Assembly (NCBI GenBank): GCA_965660875.1
Contig: CBFIBQ010000003.1
Span: forward strand, 130,511 to 194,510
Origin: UBA6770 sp965660875
GTDB taxonomy: Bacteria > Bacteroidota > Bacteroidia > Flavobacteriales_G > Salibacteraceae
Direction of reading: 5' to 3'
Length of the DNA: 64,000 nt
Shown: piece by piece, positions 8,418 to 16,174 of the stretch
Layout of the letters: every line of letters begins with the position of its first letter
How positions within the stretch are numbered: the stretch's first letter is position 1
The notes under the pieces: generated by a model
What the model was told of the DNA's origin: nothing
The model's input: only the letters and a program-made list of their open reading frames with translations
Database searches by the model: none
Program-made: the position numbers and the translations under genes

Positions 8418-10760
8418 GTGGATTATTTAGACGAATTAAACCCCGAACAACGTAAAGCTGCAGAACAAATTCAAGGCCCTGTAATGGTAATAGCAGGAGC
8501 AGGATCTGGGAAAACACGTGTGCTAACCTACAGAATAGCGCATATGATTCGAAGCGGTGTGGATTCTTTTTCTATTCTCTCCTTGACCTTTACAAATAAA
8601 GCGGCTAAAGAAATGAAGGAGCGTATTGCAAAAATCGTTGGTCCATCTGAATCTAGAAATATTTGGATGGGTACCTTTCACTCTGTATTCGCTCGGATAT
8701 TAAGAAATGAAGCCAGCCTATTGGGTTACCCTAGTAACTTTACCATTTACGATACAGACGACGCAAAAAGTCTATTAAAACGGATTATAAAAGAAAAAAA
8801 CCTTGACGATAAGGTCTACAAACCGAACTTAGTATTGAACAGAATTTCCGCTGCTAAGAATAATTTAATCTCCGCGGCAAATTATCGTAACAACCCCACC
8901 ATCCATAAGGAAGACGTGCAAAGTAAGAAGCCCGAACTAGCCTACATATATGAGCAATACGAAAAGCGCTGCTTCAAGGCTGGGGCGATGGATTTTGATG
9001 ATTTGCTTTTTAAAACCAACGTTCTATTTCGGGACCACCCACAGACGTTGTTGAACTACCAAAATAAATTCAAATACATTTTGGTAGACGAGTACCAAGA
9101 TACCAACTACAGCCAATATTTAATTCTCAAAAAACTTGCTGCCCGATTTGAAAACATTTGTGTTGTAGGTGATGATGCTCAAAGTATTTATTCGTTTAGA
9201 GGAGCGAACATTCAAAACATCTTGAATTTTAAAAAGGAATACCCCGATGTTAAAACCTACAAACTCGAACAAAATTACCGTTCAACTCAAAACATTGTAA
9301 ACGCAGCTAATAGCGTAATTCGAAAAAATCAAGAACAGATAAAAAAACACGTATGGACCTCCAACGACTCCGGTGAAAAAATTAAGGTGATTAAAACCTT
9401 AAGTGATAATGAAGAGGGGTATGAAGTTGCAAGTGACATCTTTTACCGAATCAACGAAGAGAAACGGCCAAATTCTGACTTCGCAATTCTTTACAGGACA
9501 AACAGCCAGTCACGATCAATGGAAGAGGCATTAAGAAAAAGAGACATTCCCTATCGAATATACGGAGGACTGTCATTCTATCAGAGAAAAGAAGTAAAAG
9601 ACCTCATGGGCTACTATCGACTGGTAGTAAACCCAAAGGATGAAGAGGCGCTTAAACGCGTCATCAATTACCCCAAAAGGGGAATCGGAAATACAACATT
9701 AGATAAAATCCTATTGGCCGCTAATCAATACGAAGAAAGCCCTTGGGACATTCTCGCACAACCAAACGGATTCGGCATTAAACTGAGTAGCTCAGCGCTA
9801 AACAAATTGACCTCCTTTAGGGAAATGGTAGAGACTTTTCATAAAATGGTCGATTCCTCCAATGCTTATGAGATTGCAAGTCGAATTGCGAGCAGTTCGG
9901 GTATCTTAAAAGAATTGTACGCAGACAAAACTGTTGAAGGAGTTGCGCGATATGAAAATATTCAGGAATTGCTCAGTGCTATTAAAGAATTTAGTGAAAA
10001 CGATGTAATCGAAGAGGGAGTTGACCTTCCTGAAGACGATCAAGACAGAACCTTGGTCAATTATATGAAGGATATTGCGCTGCTCACTGATGCAGATAAC
10101 AATAAGAAAGACACCAATGTGGTTTCTTTAATGACTATTCACGCATCCAAGGGATTGGAGTTTCCCTATGTCTATGTGGTAGGAATGGAAGAAAACCTCT
10201 TCCCTTCGCAACTTTCTGTAAACTCAAGAACTGAACTGGAAGAAGAACGGAGGCTTTTTTACGTAGCGGTGACAAGAGCGGAGACCAAAGCTACGTTGTC
10301 ATGGGCTAACACAAGATACCGTTGGGGAAACTTAACTTATTGCGAGCCCAGTAGGTTTATAAATGAAATTGACACACAGTTCTTAGAAATACAGCAAGGA
10401 GAAGAAAGAACGCCAATGGGTAGCGACTTTTCTTTTTCTGGTGGACTCAATCAACCCAGTGATCGGTTTTCAAGCAAGAATACCTCCTCCAAAAACTCAA
10501 AAACCAGCCCCAAACGTTCCATACGACCGAACAAACCCACGTTTAAACCTTCCAAAATTGTTACAGATTCAGATTTTAAACCAAGCGACAGTAAAGCATT
10601 AGAAAAAGGTCAAAGTGTTTTACATCAGAGGTTTGGAAAAGGGAGTGTCTTGGAAATCAGTGGTGGTGGTGAAAACAGAAAAGCGCTAATCGCTTTTGAA
10701 AATGCTGGCGAAAAACAACTCTTACTTCGCTTTGCAAAGCTTCAAATATTAAATAATTAG
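8418..10760 (+). CDS. pcrA: UvrD/PcrA-type superfamily 1A DNA helicase
   Basis: 780 aa ATP-dependent 3'-5' helicase of nucleotide-excision repair and replication-fork or transcription conflict resolution. Motifs in order: NPEQRKAA (Q motif, 8-15), Walker A GAGSGKT (27-33), LTFTNKAAKEM (56-66), Walker B VDEYQDTN (223-230), GDDAQSIYSFRGA (251-263), QNYRSTQNI, then TIHASKGLEFPYVYVVG and EERRLFYVAVTRA in the C-terminal core. A basic, Ser-rich linker leads to a small C-terminal beta domain (VLHQRFGKGSVLEI), the PcrA tail that contacts RNA polymerase in Gram-positives. The start must be GTG 8418: an in-frame stop lies at 8406-8408. UvrD versus PcrA naming is a convention here. Confidence 0.93.
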   Translation: MDYLDELNPEQRKAAEQIQGPVMVIAGAGSGKTRVLTYRIAHMIRSGVDSFSILSLTFTNKAAKEMKERIAKIVGPSESRNIWMGTFHSVFARILRNEASLLGYPSNFTIYDTDDAKSLLKRIIKEKNLDDKVYKPNLVLNRISAAKNNLISAANYRNNPTIHKEDVQSKKPELAYIYEQYEKRCFKAGAMDFDDLLFKTNVLFRDHPQTLLNYQNKFKYILVDEYQDTNYSQYLILKKLAARFENICVVGDDAQSIYSFRGANIQNILNFKKEYPDVKTYKLEQNYRSTQNIVNAANSVIRKNQEQIKKHVWTSNDSGEKIKVIKTLSDNEEGYEVASDIFYRINEEKRPNSDFAILYRTNSQSRSMEEALRKRDIPYRIYGGLSFYQRKEVKDLMGYYRLVVNPKDEEALKRVINYPKRGIGNTTLDKILLAANQYEESPWDILAQPNGFGIKLSSSALNKLTSFREMVETFHKMVDSSNAYEIASRIASSSGILKELYADKTVEGVARYENIQELLSAIKEFSENDVIEEGVDLPEDDQDRTLVNYMKDIALLTDADNNKKDTNVVSLMTIHASKGLEFPYVYVVGMEENLFPSQLSVNSRTELEEERRLFYVAVTRAETKATLSWANTRYRWGNLTYCEPSRFINEIDTQFLEIQQGEERTPMGSDFSFSGGLNQPSDRFSSKNTSSKNSKTSPKRSIRPNKPTFKPSKIVTDSDFKPSDSKALEKGQSVLHQRFGKGSVLEISGGGENRKALIAFENAGEKQLLLRFAKLQILNN

Positions 10761-10776
10761 TTGGATTTTCTTTAAC

Positions 10777-10784
10777 TACTTTTG
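10777..10784 (+). promoter_or_regulatory. Probable -7 element upstream of the DUF4290 gene
   Basis: TACTTTTG matches TAnnTTTG and ends 20 nt before the ATG at 10805. A TTG at 10761-10763 is only 13 nt away, shorter than the usual -33 spacing, so the upstream element is uncertain. Confidence 0.5.
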
Positions 10785-10804
10785 AACTCAAATTAATATA
10801 GTAA

Positions 10805-11404
10805 ATGGAATACAATACAACAAGAACTAACCTAACCATACCGGAATACGGAAGACACATTCAAAACATGGTGAATATAGCCGTGGAATTGGAAGATAAG
10901 GAACAGCGCAACTTAGCAGCCCAAACTATTATTAAAGTTATGGGACAGTACAACCCGAGTTTGAGAGATGTTGAAGAGTTTAATAACAAGCTTTGGGATC
11001 ACTTACATCTCATGGCTGACTATAAACTTGATGTAGACTCCCCATTTCCTAAACCTTTGCCTGAGGCCAGAAAAAGCTCACCAGAAAAACCCAGTTATGG
11101 AGCTGAGCAAAAACGCTATAAGCATTACGGCCGGCTAATTCTTGAGTTTATTGAGCATGCAAAGAAGATAGAAAGCGAAGAAGAAAAAAAAGCACTTTGT
11201 GTAATGATAGCCAACATGATGAAAAAAGCATACCTCATGTGGAACAAAGACTCTGTGCAAGATGATGAAATAATCGGCGAATTGAAACGCGTTTCTGGTG
11301 GAGAACTAATCCTACCAGAAGACACAGTTTTGGTTAAAAACATTGATTTAGGTGCTAAACCGAACAAACGAAGAAATCACAAATCGAAAAAAAGAAAAAG
11401 ATAG
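10805..11404 (+). CDS. DUF4290 family protein
   Basis: 199 aa cytoplasmic protein without signal peptide or membrane segment. The N-terminal two thirds, from MEYNTTRTNLTIPEYGRHIQ through VEEFNNKLWDHLHLMADYKLDVDSPFP, match my recollection of DUF4290, a family largely restricted to Bacteroidota and of unknown function. The C-terminus is a strongly basic tail (RRNHKSKKRKR), suggesting nucleic-acid contact, which is inference. It is 6 nt upstream of murA and probably cotranscribed; the DUF4290-murA pairing is, as far as I recall, conserved in the phylum. Confidence 0.85.
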   Translation: MEYNTTRTNLTIPEYGRHIQNMVNIAVELEDKEQRNLAAQTIIKVMGQYNPSLRDVEEFNNKLWDHLHLMADYKLDVDSPFPKPLPEARKSSPEKPSYGAEQKRYKHYGRLILEFIEHAKKIESEEEKKALCVMIANMMKKAYLMWNKDSVQDDEIIGELKRVSGGELILPEDTVLVKNIDLGAKPNKRRNHKSKKRKR

Positions 11405-11410
11405 GCTAGT

Positions 11411-12724
11411 ATGAGTTCTTTTGAGATAACCGGTGGAAAAAAACTGAAAGGGGAGATTATTCCTCAAGGAGCAAAAAACGAGGCACTTCAAATTCTCTGT
11501 GCAGTTTTAATGACTCCAGAGAAAGTTACTATTAATAAAGTACCGGATATTGTTGATGTAAACAAGTTGATTGACCTACTCAGAAACCTAAACGTTAAGG
11601 TAGAAAAGTTGGGGCCAGAATCGTATTCATTTCAAGCGGATGATGTAGATATTGAATATTTACATTCACCCGACTTCATGCAAAAAGGCGGTGGTTTAAG
11701 AGGCTCAATCATGTTAGTCGGCCCTTTATTAGGAAGGTTTGGAAAAGGATATATCCCAAAACCAGGGGGTGACAAAATAGGTCGACGCAGAGTAGACACG
11801 CACTTTATTGGCTTTGAAAAACTAGGCGCAACGTTTAATTATGATGCCGAAACCAGCGTATATAAAGCTGATGCAAAAAAGTTAGTTGGTACCTACATGC
11901 TGTTGGATGAAGCAAGTGTAACTGGGACAGCCAACATAGTAATGGCCGCTGTTTTTGCAAAAGGACGGACTACAATATATAATGCTGCTTGTGAGCCATA
12001 CCTGCAGCAGTTGTGCAATATGCTCAACCGAATGGGGGCGAAAATTAGTGGAATTGGCTCCAATATGCTGCATATTGATGGCGTTTCGGAATTAAGCGGA
12101 ACGGATCATACAATATTGCCAGATATGATAGAAGTTGGCTCTATGATTGGCTTGGCTGCTATGACGGAATCTGAAATTACGATTAAAGGTTGCGGGTATG
12201 AGCACCTTGGGTTGATACCAGAGGTATTTAGAAAGCTTGGAATTATATTAATCAACAAAGACGATGACATCATAATTCCCTCTCAAAAAAATTACGAAAT
12301 CGACACCTTCATTGATGGTTCTATAATGACCATTACGGATGCTCCATGGCCTGGTTTTACGCCAGACTTACTGAGCATTATTTTGGTAGTGGCGACTCAG
12401 GCAAAAGGGAGTTTACTGGTACATCAAAAAATGTTTGAAAGCCGACTATTCTTTACAGATAAGTTGATTGATATGGGGGCTCAAATCATTTTATGCGACC
12501 CTCACAGGGCAACTGTTATTGGGTTGAACAGACAATATCCATTGCGCGCTATCGAAATGACTTCACCAGATATACGTGCCGGTGTTTCCTTGCTTATTGC
12601 AGCAATGTCAGCCGAAGGAAAAAGTATCATACACAACATTGAGCAGATTGACCGAGGATATCAAAACATAGATACGCGGTTGAATAATATTGGCGCAGAA
12701 ATTGTAAGAAACGAAGCTTACTAA
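11411..12724 (+). CDS. murA: UDP-N-acetylglucosamine 1-carboxyvinyltransferase, Asp-type active site
   Basis: 437 aa. MurA catalyses the first committed step of peptidoglycan synthesis, transfer of enolpyruvate from PEP to UDP-GlcNAc. Family marks: GAKNEAL at 20-26 (with the catalytic Lys22), the RGSIMLVGPLLGRFG strand (97-111), and the active-site loop PGGDKIGRRRVDTH at 118-131. In E. coli this loop holds Cys115, the residue alkylated by fosfomycin; here the position is Asp121 (codon GAC, 11771-11773). Asp-type MurA enzymes are active and intrinsically fosfomycin-insensitive in other bacteria. Sits between DUF4290 and a TlpA-like gene with 6- and 11-nt gaps. Confidence 0.95.
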   Translation: MSSFEITGGKKLKGEIIPQGAKNEALQILCAVLMTPEKVTINKVPDIVDVNKLIDLLRNLNVKVEKLGPESYSFQADDVDIEYLHSPDFMQKGGGLRGSIMLVGPLLGRFGKGYIPKPGGDKIGRRRVDTHFIGFEKLGATFNYDAETSVYKADAKKLVGTYMLLDEASVTGTANIVMAAVFAKGRTTIYNAACEPYLQQLCNMLNRMGAKISGIGSNMLHIDGVSELSGTDHTILPDMIEVGSMIGLAAMTESEITIKGCGYEHLGLIPEVFRKLGIILINKDDDIIIPSQKNYEIDTFIDGSIMTITDAPWPGFTPDLLSIILVVATQAKGSLLVHQKMFESRLFFTDKLIDMGAQIILCDPHRATVIGLNRQYPLRAIEMTSPDIRAGVSLLIAAMSAEGKSIIHNIEQIDRGYQNIDTRLNNIGAEIVRNEAY

Positions 12725-12735
12725 AATAAATAAAG

Positions 12736-13302
12736 ATGAAATCATTACAACTTTTGGGAATATCAGGAATAACCGCAATACTTATTGCTTCTTTCACCAT
12801 TTTACCGTGTACACAACTATTCTCAGAAAAACCACCTCAAGGTGTTTTAGTAGGAACTAGGGTTGGTGACAAAGCACCTGAAATCGTTATGAACAACCCT
12901 GATGGCAAAGCAATTGCACTAAGCAGTTTAAAAGGAAAGGTTGTACTTATTGACTTTTGGGCCAGTTGGTGCGCTCCATGTAGAAGAGAAAACCCTAATG
13001 TAGTTGCTGCTTACAACAAATACAAAGACGCAAAATTCAAGGATGCAAAAGGCTTTGAAATTTACAGTGTCTCATTGGATCGATCTGTTGGCCCATGGAA
13101 GGCAGCTATAGTTCAAGATAAATTAAATTGGGAGTACCATGTAAGTGACTTGCAGTTTTGGAACAACAAAGCTGCACGAGATTATCAAGTTGAAGGAATC
13201 CCAACTAACTTTTTAATAGACGCAAACGGTATCATTATCGCAAAAAACTTAAGAGGTTCAGGCTTACACATTGCCCTAGATAAAGTAGTTGAGAAACTAT
13301 AG
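12736..13302 (+). CDS. TlpA/ResA-like thioredoxin-fold protein
   Basis: 188 aa. The N-terminus (MKSLQLLGISGITAILIASF) is a signal peptide or anchor, placing the protein in the periplasm. A thioredoxin fold of the AhpC/TSA-Redoxin type follows: KAPEIVMNNPDGK (47-59), LSSLKGKVVLIDFWASWCAPCR with the redox pair Cys79/Cys82, and the cis-Pro region VEGIPTNFLID near 155-165. Proteins of this group reduce disulfides in cytochrome maturation or general periplasmic thiol exchange; the exact substrate cannot be read. An additional Cys at 25 in the leader is not in a clear lipobox. Ends just before a rho-independent terminator. Confidence 0.85.
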   Translation: MKSLQLLGISGITAILIASFTILPCTQLFSEKPPQGVLVGTRVGDKAPEIVMNNPDGKAIALSSLKGKVVLIDFWASWCAPCRRENPNVVAAYNKYKDAKFKDAKGFEIYSVSLDRSVGPWKAAIVQDKLNWEYHVSDLQFWNNKAARDYQVEGIPTNFLIDANGIIIAKNLRGSGLHIALDKVVEKL

Positions 13303-13322
13303 AAAAAAACAGTTCAATTTAT

Positions 13323-13350
13323 AAAGCTCCAGATCCTGGGGCTTTTTTTT
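13323..13350 (+). terminator. Rho-independent terminator after the murA-tlpA transcript
   Basis: Stem AAAGCTCCAG / CTGGGGCTTT (one T-G wobble) with a 3-nt loop, followed by eight T. Begins 21 nt after the tlpA-like stop codon. Confidence 0.85.
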
Positions 13351-13351
13351 A

Positions 13352-13380
13352 TGCCAAAATGGCAAGATATTTTTTTGGCA
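13352..13380. promoter_or_regulatory. Inverted repeat upstream of grpE-dnaJ
   Basis: TGCCAAAA (13352-13359) and TTTTGGCA (13373-13380) form an 8-bp inverted repeat separated by 13 nt, with an internal TGGCA making a second, shorter palindrome. It lies 34 nt before grpE in the region where its promoter should be. It is not CIRCE (TTAGCACTC-N9-GAGTGCTAA). It may be an operator or only a structured 3' end of the preceding transcript. Confidence 0.35.
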
Positions 13381-13413
13381 AACTATTAGACAATACAGGA
13401 ATAGTAAAACAAA

Positions 13414-14037
13414 ATGACAATGAGTTCAGAAAAAGTGACAAACCATACAGAAGAGTCGGAAGATACGTCAGTTAAAAATGAATCTTCGAATAACAAGAGC
13501 GAAGAAACACAAATGAGTGACGAAAAAATTGAAAAAGAATCAGTTACTAGTGATGAAGAGTCAGGTACGAATGATGAAGAGTCAGCAGAAAAACAAGCTA
13601 CCCCCGATGAGCAAATTCAAGAACTGAACGATAGATACCTAAGACTCTATTCAGAATTTGAAAACTTCAGAAGAAGGACTGCCAAGGAAAAACTAGACTT
13701 AATATCAAATGCCAGCAGACAAGTTTTGGGTGACCTACTGCCAATTATTGATGATTTGGAAAGAGCCATTAAAAATAATGCTGAAGTCCAAGATGCTGAA
13801 TCGGTAAAAGAAGGCATTCAGTTGATTCACTCAAAGCTAGACAACACCTTAAAATCAAAAGGACTTAAAGAAATTGACGCACAGGGAAAAGAGTTCGATC
13901 TTGACTTTCATGAAGCGGTTACAAAAATTCCAGCGCCTTCCGACGATTTAAAAGGAAAGGTAGTTGACGTAATAGAAAAAGGGTTTATGCTAAACGACAA
14001 AGTGTTGCGTTATGCCAAAGTAGTAGTAGGAGAATAA
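13414..14037 (+). CDS. grpE: GrpE, nucleotide exchange factor for DnaK
   Basis: 207 aa. GrpE releases ADP from DnaK in the Hsp70 cycle. Residues 1-65 are an acidic, Ser/Glu/Lys-rich disordered region. Then comes the long dimerisation helix and GrpE core: LNDRYLRLYSEFENFRRRTAKEK (about 71-93), LLPIIDDLERAI, and the C-terminal beta domain with FDLDFHEAVTKIPAP and GFMLNDKVLRYAKVVVG. Start ATG at 13414; an in-frame ATG two codons on is equally possible. dnaJ follows after 4 nt, so the two cochaperones are cotranscribed; dnaK is not in the window. Confidence 0.96.
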   Translation: MTMSSEKVTNHTEESEDTSVKNESSNNKSEETQMSDEKIEKESVTSDEESGTNDEESAEKQATPDEQIQELNDRYLRLYSEFENFRRRTAKEKLDLISNASRQVLGDLLPIIDDLERAIKNNAEVQDAESVKEGIQLIHSKLDNTLKSKGLKEIDAQGKEFDLDFHEAVTKIPAPSDDLKGKVVDVIEKGFMLNDKVLRYAKVVVGE

Positions 14038-14041
14038 AGAT

Positions 14042-15166
14042 ATGTCAAAAAGAGATTATTACGAAGTACTAGGAGTATCAAAGTCAGCATCCAAGGCCGA
14101 AATAAAAAAGGCATATAGGAAGCTCGCCATAAAGTACCATCCAGATAAGAATCCGGATGATAAGCAGGCCGAAGAGAACTTTAAAGAAGCGGCAGAGGCT
14201 TATGAGGTGCTGAGCGATGAAAACAAAAAAGCGCGTTACGACCAATTTGGTCACCAAGGAATGGGTGGCGGATTTGGCGGCGGCGGAGGCAGTATGAATA
14301 TGGATGACATATTCAGCCAGTTCGGTGATATTTTCGGTGGTGGCTTCGGTGGATTTGGCGGCGGCGGTGGCGGCGGCGGTTTCCGTGGTGGAAGCAGAAG
14401 AGTAAAAGGCTCTAACCTGCGCATCAAGGTAAAGCTGACCCTCGAAGAAATAGCAAATGGTGTTTCTAAAAAAATAAAGCTAAACAAGCTTACCAACAGT
14501 TCCGAAACGACCTATTCAACTTGCAGTTCATGCGGTGGGTCTGGTCAAGTAACTCGAGTAACCAATACCATATTAGGTCAAATGCAGACCGCCTCTACTT
14601 GTCCTACATGTAATGGTAGCGGTAAATCCGTTGGCACACGTGCTAAGGGCAGCGACTCAAACGGTCAAATTCGCAAAGAAGTTGTTGAAAATATAGAAAT
14701 TCCTGCAGGAGTTGAAGATGGCATGCAACTTTCAATGAGAGGTAAAGGTAATGAAGGTCCTTTTGATGGTGTTCCTGGTGATTTGATTATTGTCATTGAA
14801 GAGGCTAAACATGAACATTTTCATAGAGAAGGTCAAAACTTACATTATGATTTGTACCTAAATTTCGCTGACGTGGTATTAGGCACGCAAGTAGATATTC
14901 CTACTTTAGACGGCAAAGCCAAAATAAAAATAACACCCGGCACTCAGGCAGGGAAACTGTTGCGATTAAAAGGCAAAGGATTGCCAAGTATAAACTCTTA
15001 TGGGAATGGTGATTTATTAGTCACCGTAAATGTTTGGACACCAAAAGAAATATCCAAGGAGGAAAAGAGCATAATGGAGCAATTAAAATCTGCTCCTAAC
15101 TTTGCCCCAGATCCGGGTGAAAACGAGAACAATTTCTTTTCTAGGATGAAGGATTTGTTTCGATAA
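14042..15166 (+). CDS. dnaJ: Chaperone DnaJ with a reduced zinc-finger domain
   Basis: 374 aa Hsp40 that delivers clients to DnaK and stimulates its ATPase. J domain 1-70 with HPD at 33-35; G/F linker about 71-116, very Gly-rich; C-terminal substrate domains with GVPGDLIIVIEE and TPGTQAGKLLRLKGKGLPS. Canonical DnaJ has four CxxCxGxG motifs. Here only two remain, CSSCGGSG (161-168) and CPTCNGSG (187-194); the positions of motifs 1 and 4 read NKLTNSSETTYS and GTRAKGSDSNGQ. One of the two zinc centres is therefore missing. I recall this as a flavobacterial trait rather than a local lesion. Confidence 0.95.
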   Translation: MSKRDYYEVLGVSKSASKAEIKKAYRKLAIKYHPDKNPDDKQAEENFKEAAEAYEVLSDENKKARYDQFGHQGMGGGFGGGGGSMNMDDIFSQFGDIFGGGFGGFGGGGGGGGFRGGSRRVKGSNLRIKVKLTLEEIANGVSKKIKLNKLTNSSETTYSTCSSCGGSGQVTRVTNTILGQMQTASTCPTCNGSGKSVGTRAKGSDSNGQIRKEVVENIEIPAGVEDGMQLSMRGKGNEGPFDGVPGDLIIVIEEAKHEHFHREGQNLHYDLYLNFADVVLGTQVDIPTLDGKAKIKITPGTQAGKLLRLKGKGLPSINSYGNGDLLVTVNVWTPKEISKEEKSIMEQLKSAPNFAPDPGENENNFFSRMKDLFR

Positions 15167-15186
15167 ATAAAACAAGAAGTAATGCA

Positions 15187-15194
15187 TATATTTG
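15187..15194 (+). promoter_or_regulatory. TAnnTTTG motif before the ABC exporter operon
   Basis: TATATTTG matches the -7 consensus exactly and abuts the dnaJ terminator stem. If used, transcription would start inside the terminator hairpin, which would then become the first structure of the ABC operon's leader. No TTG lies at the right distance upstream, so this may be chance. Confidence 0.35.
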
Positions 15195-15228
15195 AACGCT
15201 GGTAAGACTATTACCAGCGTTTTTTTTG
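15195..15228 (+). terminator. Rho-independent terminator of grpE-dnaJ
   Basis: Perfect 11-bp stem AACGCTGGTAA / TTACCAGCGTT with loop GACTA, running into a tract of eight T. Lies 28 nt after the dnaJ stop and 8 nt before the next start codon. Confidence 0.88.
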
Positions 15229-15235
15229 ATAGATA

Positions 15236-16174
15236 ATGGATAATATTCTAGAAATAAAAGGGGTCAGTAAACACTACTCCAACCACACGGCACTTAATAA
15301 TGTCGATTTAGCTATACAATCGCATAAAATATTTGGATTGCTCGGACCAAATGGAGCAGGCAAAACCAGTTTGATTCGAATTATAAATCAAATCACTGGA
15401 CCCGACTCTGGGCAAATATTATTTGATGGCGAACCTTTAAAAGCGCACCATCAAAAATCAATCGGTTATTTACCCGAAGAGCGAGGTCTGTATAAGAAAA
15501 TGAAGGTTGGTGAGCAAGCCCTCTACTTGGCTCAATTAAAGGGAATGACCAAATCGGAAGCCATGCGTAATTTAAAAGAATGGTTTTTACGATTTGAAAT
15601 AGCAGATTGGTGGAACAAGCGTATCGATGAATTGTCAAAGGGTATGCAACAAAAGGTTCAGTTTATAGTAACCGTAATGCACCGACCAAAACTGTTAATA
15701 CTTGACGAACCTTTCTCTGGATTTGACCCAATTAATGCCACGTTAATTCGCGACGAAATTTTAAAACTAAGGGAGGATGGCACTTCAATTATTTTGTCGA
15801 CTCACAATATGGCCTCGGTAGAGGAGATTTGCGATGACATAGCACTCATTTATAAATCCAACAAGATTTTGGAAGGCTCTATTCAAGACGTGAAAGAAGC
15901 ACGCAGTGGTAGCGAATTCAAAATACAATACCATGGAGACCATATGGCTTTTACAAAAGCACTGTGGATAGATGCCGAATTAAAAAACACAAAAACTATT
16001 TCAAGTGAACATCACGAATCTGTGATTAAACTGAGCGAAGGCAAAAGCCCAAACGATTTATTAAAAGCTATTTTGCCTCACGTAAAAGTAACTGGACTGG
16101 AAAAAGTAATCCCATCTATGAATGATATATTCATTGATAGAGTTAACGAAATAAATCAAGCCGATCATGAATAA
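15236..16174 (+). CDS. ABC transporter ATP-binding protein, NatA-like
   Basis: 312 aa ATPase of the ABC-2 exporter type. Walker A GPNGAGKT (37-44), Q-loop region GYLPEERGLYKKM (77-89), ABC signature LSKGMQQ (133-139), Walker B LILDEPFSGFD (154-164), and the switch His in STHNMAS. The C-terminal 90 residues form the extension typical of NatA/DUF4162-type proteins. Its stop overlaps the start of the permease by 8 nt, so the pair is translationally coupled. NatAB of Bacillus extrudes sodium, but relatives export many things; the substrate is unknown. Confidence 0.88.
   Translation: MDNILEIKGVSKHYSNHTALNNVDLAIQSHKIFGLLGPNGAGKTSLIRIINQITGPDSGQILFDGEPLKAHHQKSIGYLPEERGLYKKMKVGEQALYLAQLKGMTKSEAMRNLKEWFLRFEIADWWNKRIDELSKGMQQKVQFIVTVMHRPKLLILDEPFSGFDPINATLIRDEILKLREDGTSIILSTHNMASVEEICDDIALIYKSNKILEGSIQDVKEARSGSEFKIQYHGDHMAFTKALWIDAELKNTKTISSEHHESVIKLSEGKSPNDLLKAILPHVKVTGLEKVIPSMNDIFIDRVNEINQADHE

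Noticed and set aside
14270..14400. GC-rich, Gly-coding block that reads as a proline-rich frame on the other strand
   Set aside because: This is the normal Gly/Phe linker of DnaJ; the antisense poly-Pro frame is a mirror image of the Gly codons.
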